From NCBI GenBank assembly GCA_013813345.1, contig JACCRW010000104.1, positions 1 to 7,499 on the forward strand: a stretch of DNA of 7,499 nt. Reading direction: 5' to 3'. Position 1 is the first letter of the stretch; the number at the start of each line of letters is the position of its first letter. This stretch comes from Actinomycetota bacterium (GTDB lineage Bacteria > Actinomycetota > Thermoleophilia > Gaiellales > Gaiellaceae). Below the pieces are notes generated by a model that was given only the letters and a program-made list of their open reading frames with translations, searched no databases and was not told where the DNA came from. Below are positions 7,418-7,499 of the stretch, piece by piece. A program made the position numbers and the translations under genes.

Positions 7418-7423
7418 GGCGCC

Positions 7424-7499
7424 ATGGAGGTAGAGGTGACACCCGAGCCGGAGGACGACGAGCGGCAAGCGCTGCTCTCCGCGCTCGCTCCGCCCGCCG
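7424..7499 (+). CDS. start of an acidic protein of unknown function, cut by the window end
   Basis: An open frame starts with ATG at 7424 and runs 25 codons to the window edge. It begins MEVEVTPEPEDDERQALLSA, an acidic strand-then-helix opening. Support is the TANNNT box 6 bases upstream, the divergent arrangement with the small membrane gene, and the plausible composition. Short actinobacterial proteins with such openings include epsilon-like subunits of acyl-CoA carboxylases, but 25 residues are too few to say, and I make no functional claim. GTG at 7436 is an alternative start. Confidence 0.5.
   Translation, partial: MEVEVTPEPEDDERQALLSALAPPA

Noticed and set aside
7417..7424. 8-bp palindrome TGGCGCCA just before the last gene
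   Set aside because: Too short and GC-rich to stand out; palindromes of this size are frequent by chance here.
7200..7442. Longer N-terminus of the GGDEF/HD-GYP protein from 7442
   Set aside because: The extra 81 residues are Arg/Ser/Trp-rich, unlike a protein N-terminus, and read through the small membrane-protein gene in another frame. ATG 7199 starts right before the first membrane helix.

Overview
The window is GC-rich DNA from what is most likely an actinobacterial-type genome. The high-GC codon use, the very tight gene packing, starts without Shine-Dalgarno sequences next to TANNNT boxes, and the form of the ModA and ModB proteins would fit the Thermoleophilia (Gaiellales/Solirubrobacterales). 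That placement is an inference from style, not from a marker gene. No tRNA, rRNA, CRISPR array, insertion sequence or phage gene was seen.

Layout. (1) 18-1583, plus strand: a complete carboxyltransferase (beta) subunit of an acyl-CoA carboxylase, most like propionyl-CoA carboxylase. It ends in a perfect 16-bp hairpin (1579-1613) that also faces the end of the next, convergent gene. (2) 1632-2474, minus strand: a GNAT-family N-acetyltransferase. (3) 2501-5404, plus strand: a four-gene molybdate uptake operon in which every gene overlaps the next. It holds a small regulator with an HTH domain plus a Mop/TOBE molybdate-binding domain, then ModA (binding protein), ModB (permease) and ModC (ATPase with its own C-terminal TOBE domain). 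(4) 5406-7199, minus strand: a membrane protein with both a GGDEF (c-di-GMP synthesis) and an HD-GYP (c-di-GMP breakdown) domain, converging on modC with one base between the stop codons. (5) 7228-7335, minus strand: a 35-residue, tryptophan-rich, single-membrane-span protein with a near-ideal ribosome binding site, just upstream of the GGDEF/HD-GYP gene and probably co-transcribed with it. (6) 7424 to the window end, plus strand: the first 25 codons of an acidic protein I do not recognise.

How it works together. The molybdate cassette is the main functional unit. The HTH-Mop protein is placed to sense molybdate and control its own operon, much as ModE does elsewhere with a different architecture. 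A 23-bp near-perfect palindrome (10 of 11 paired positions) covers the regulator's start codon and part of its predicted -10 box, and lies upstream of the divergent acetyltransferase promoter. It is the obvious candidate operator. modB has no ATG, GTG or TTG that would keep its first membrane helix; the best start is a CTG overlapping the modA stop (CTGA).

A second pattern is promoter geometry. Each of the four genes that begin a transcription unit without a Shine-Dalgarno site has a TANNNT box ending 6 to 8 bases before its start codon, which predicts leaderless or nearly leaderless mRNAs. I see no clearly novel multi-gene system. The items most worth checking are the operator, the CTG start, the 35-residue partner of the c-di-GMP enzyme and the hairpin, which may be a dispersed repeat.
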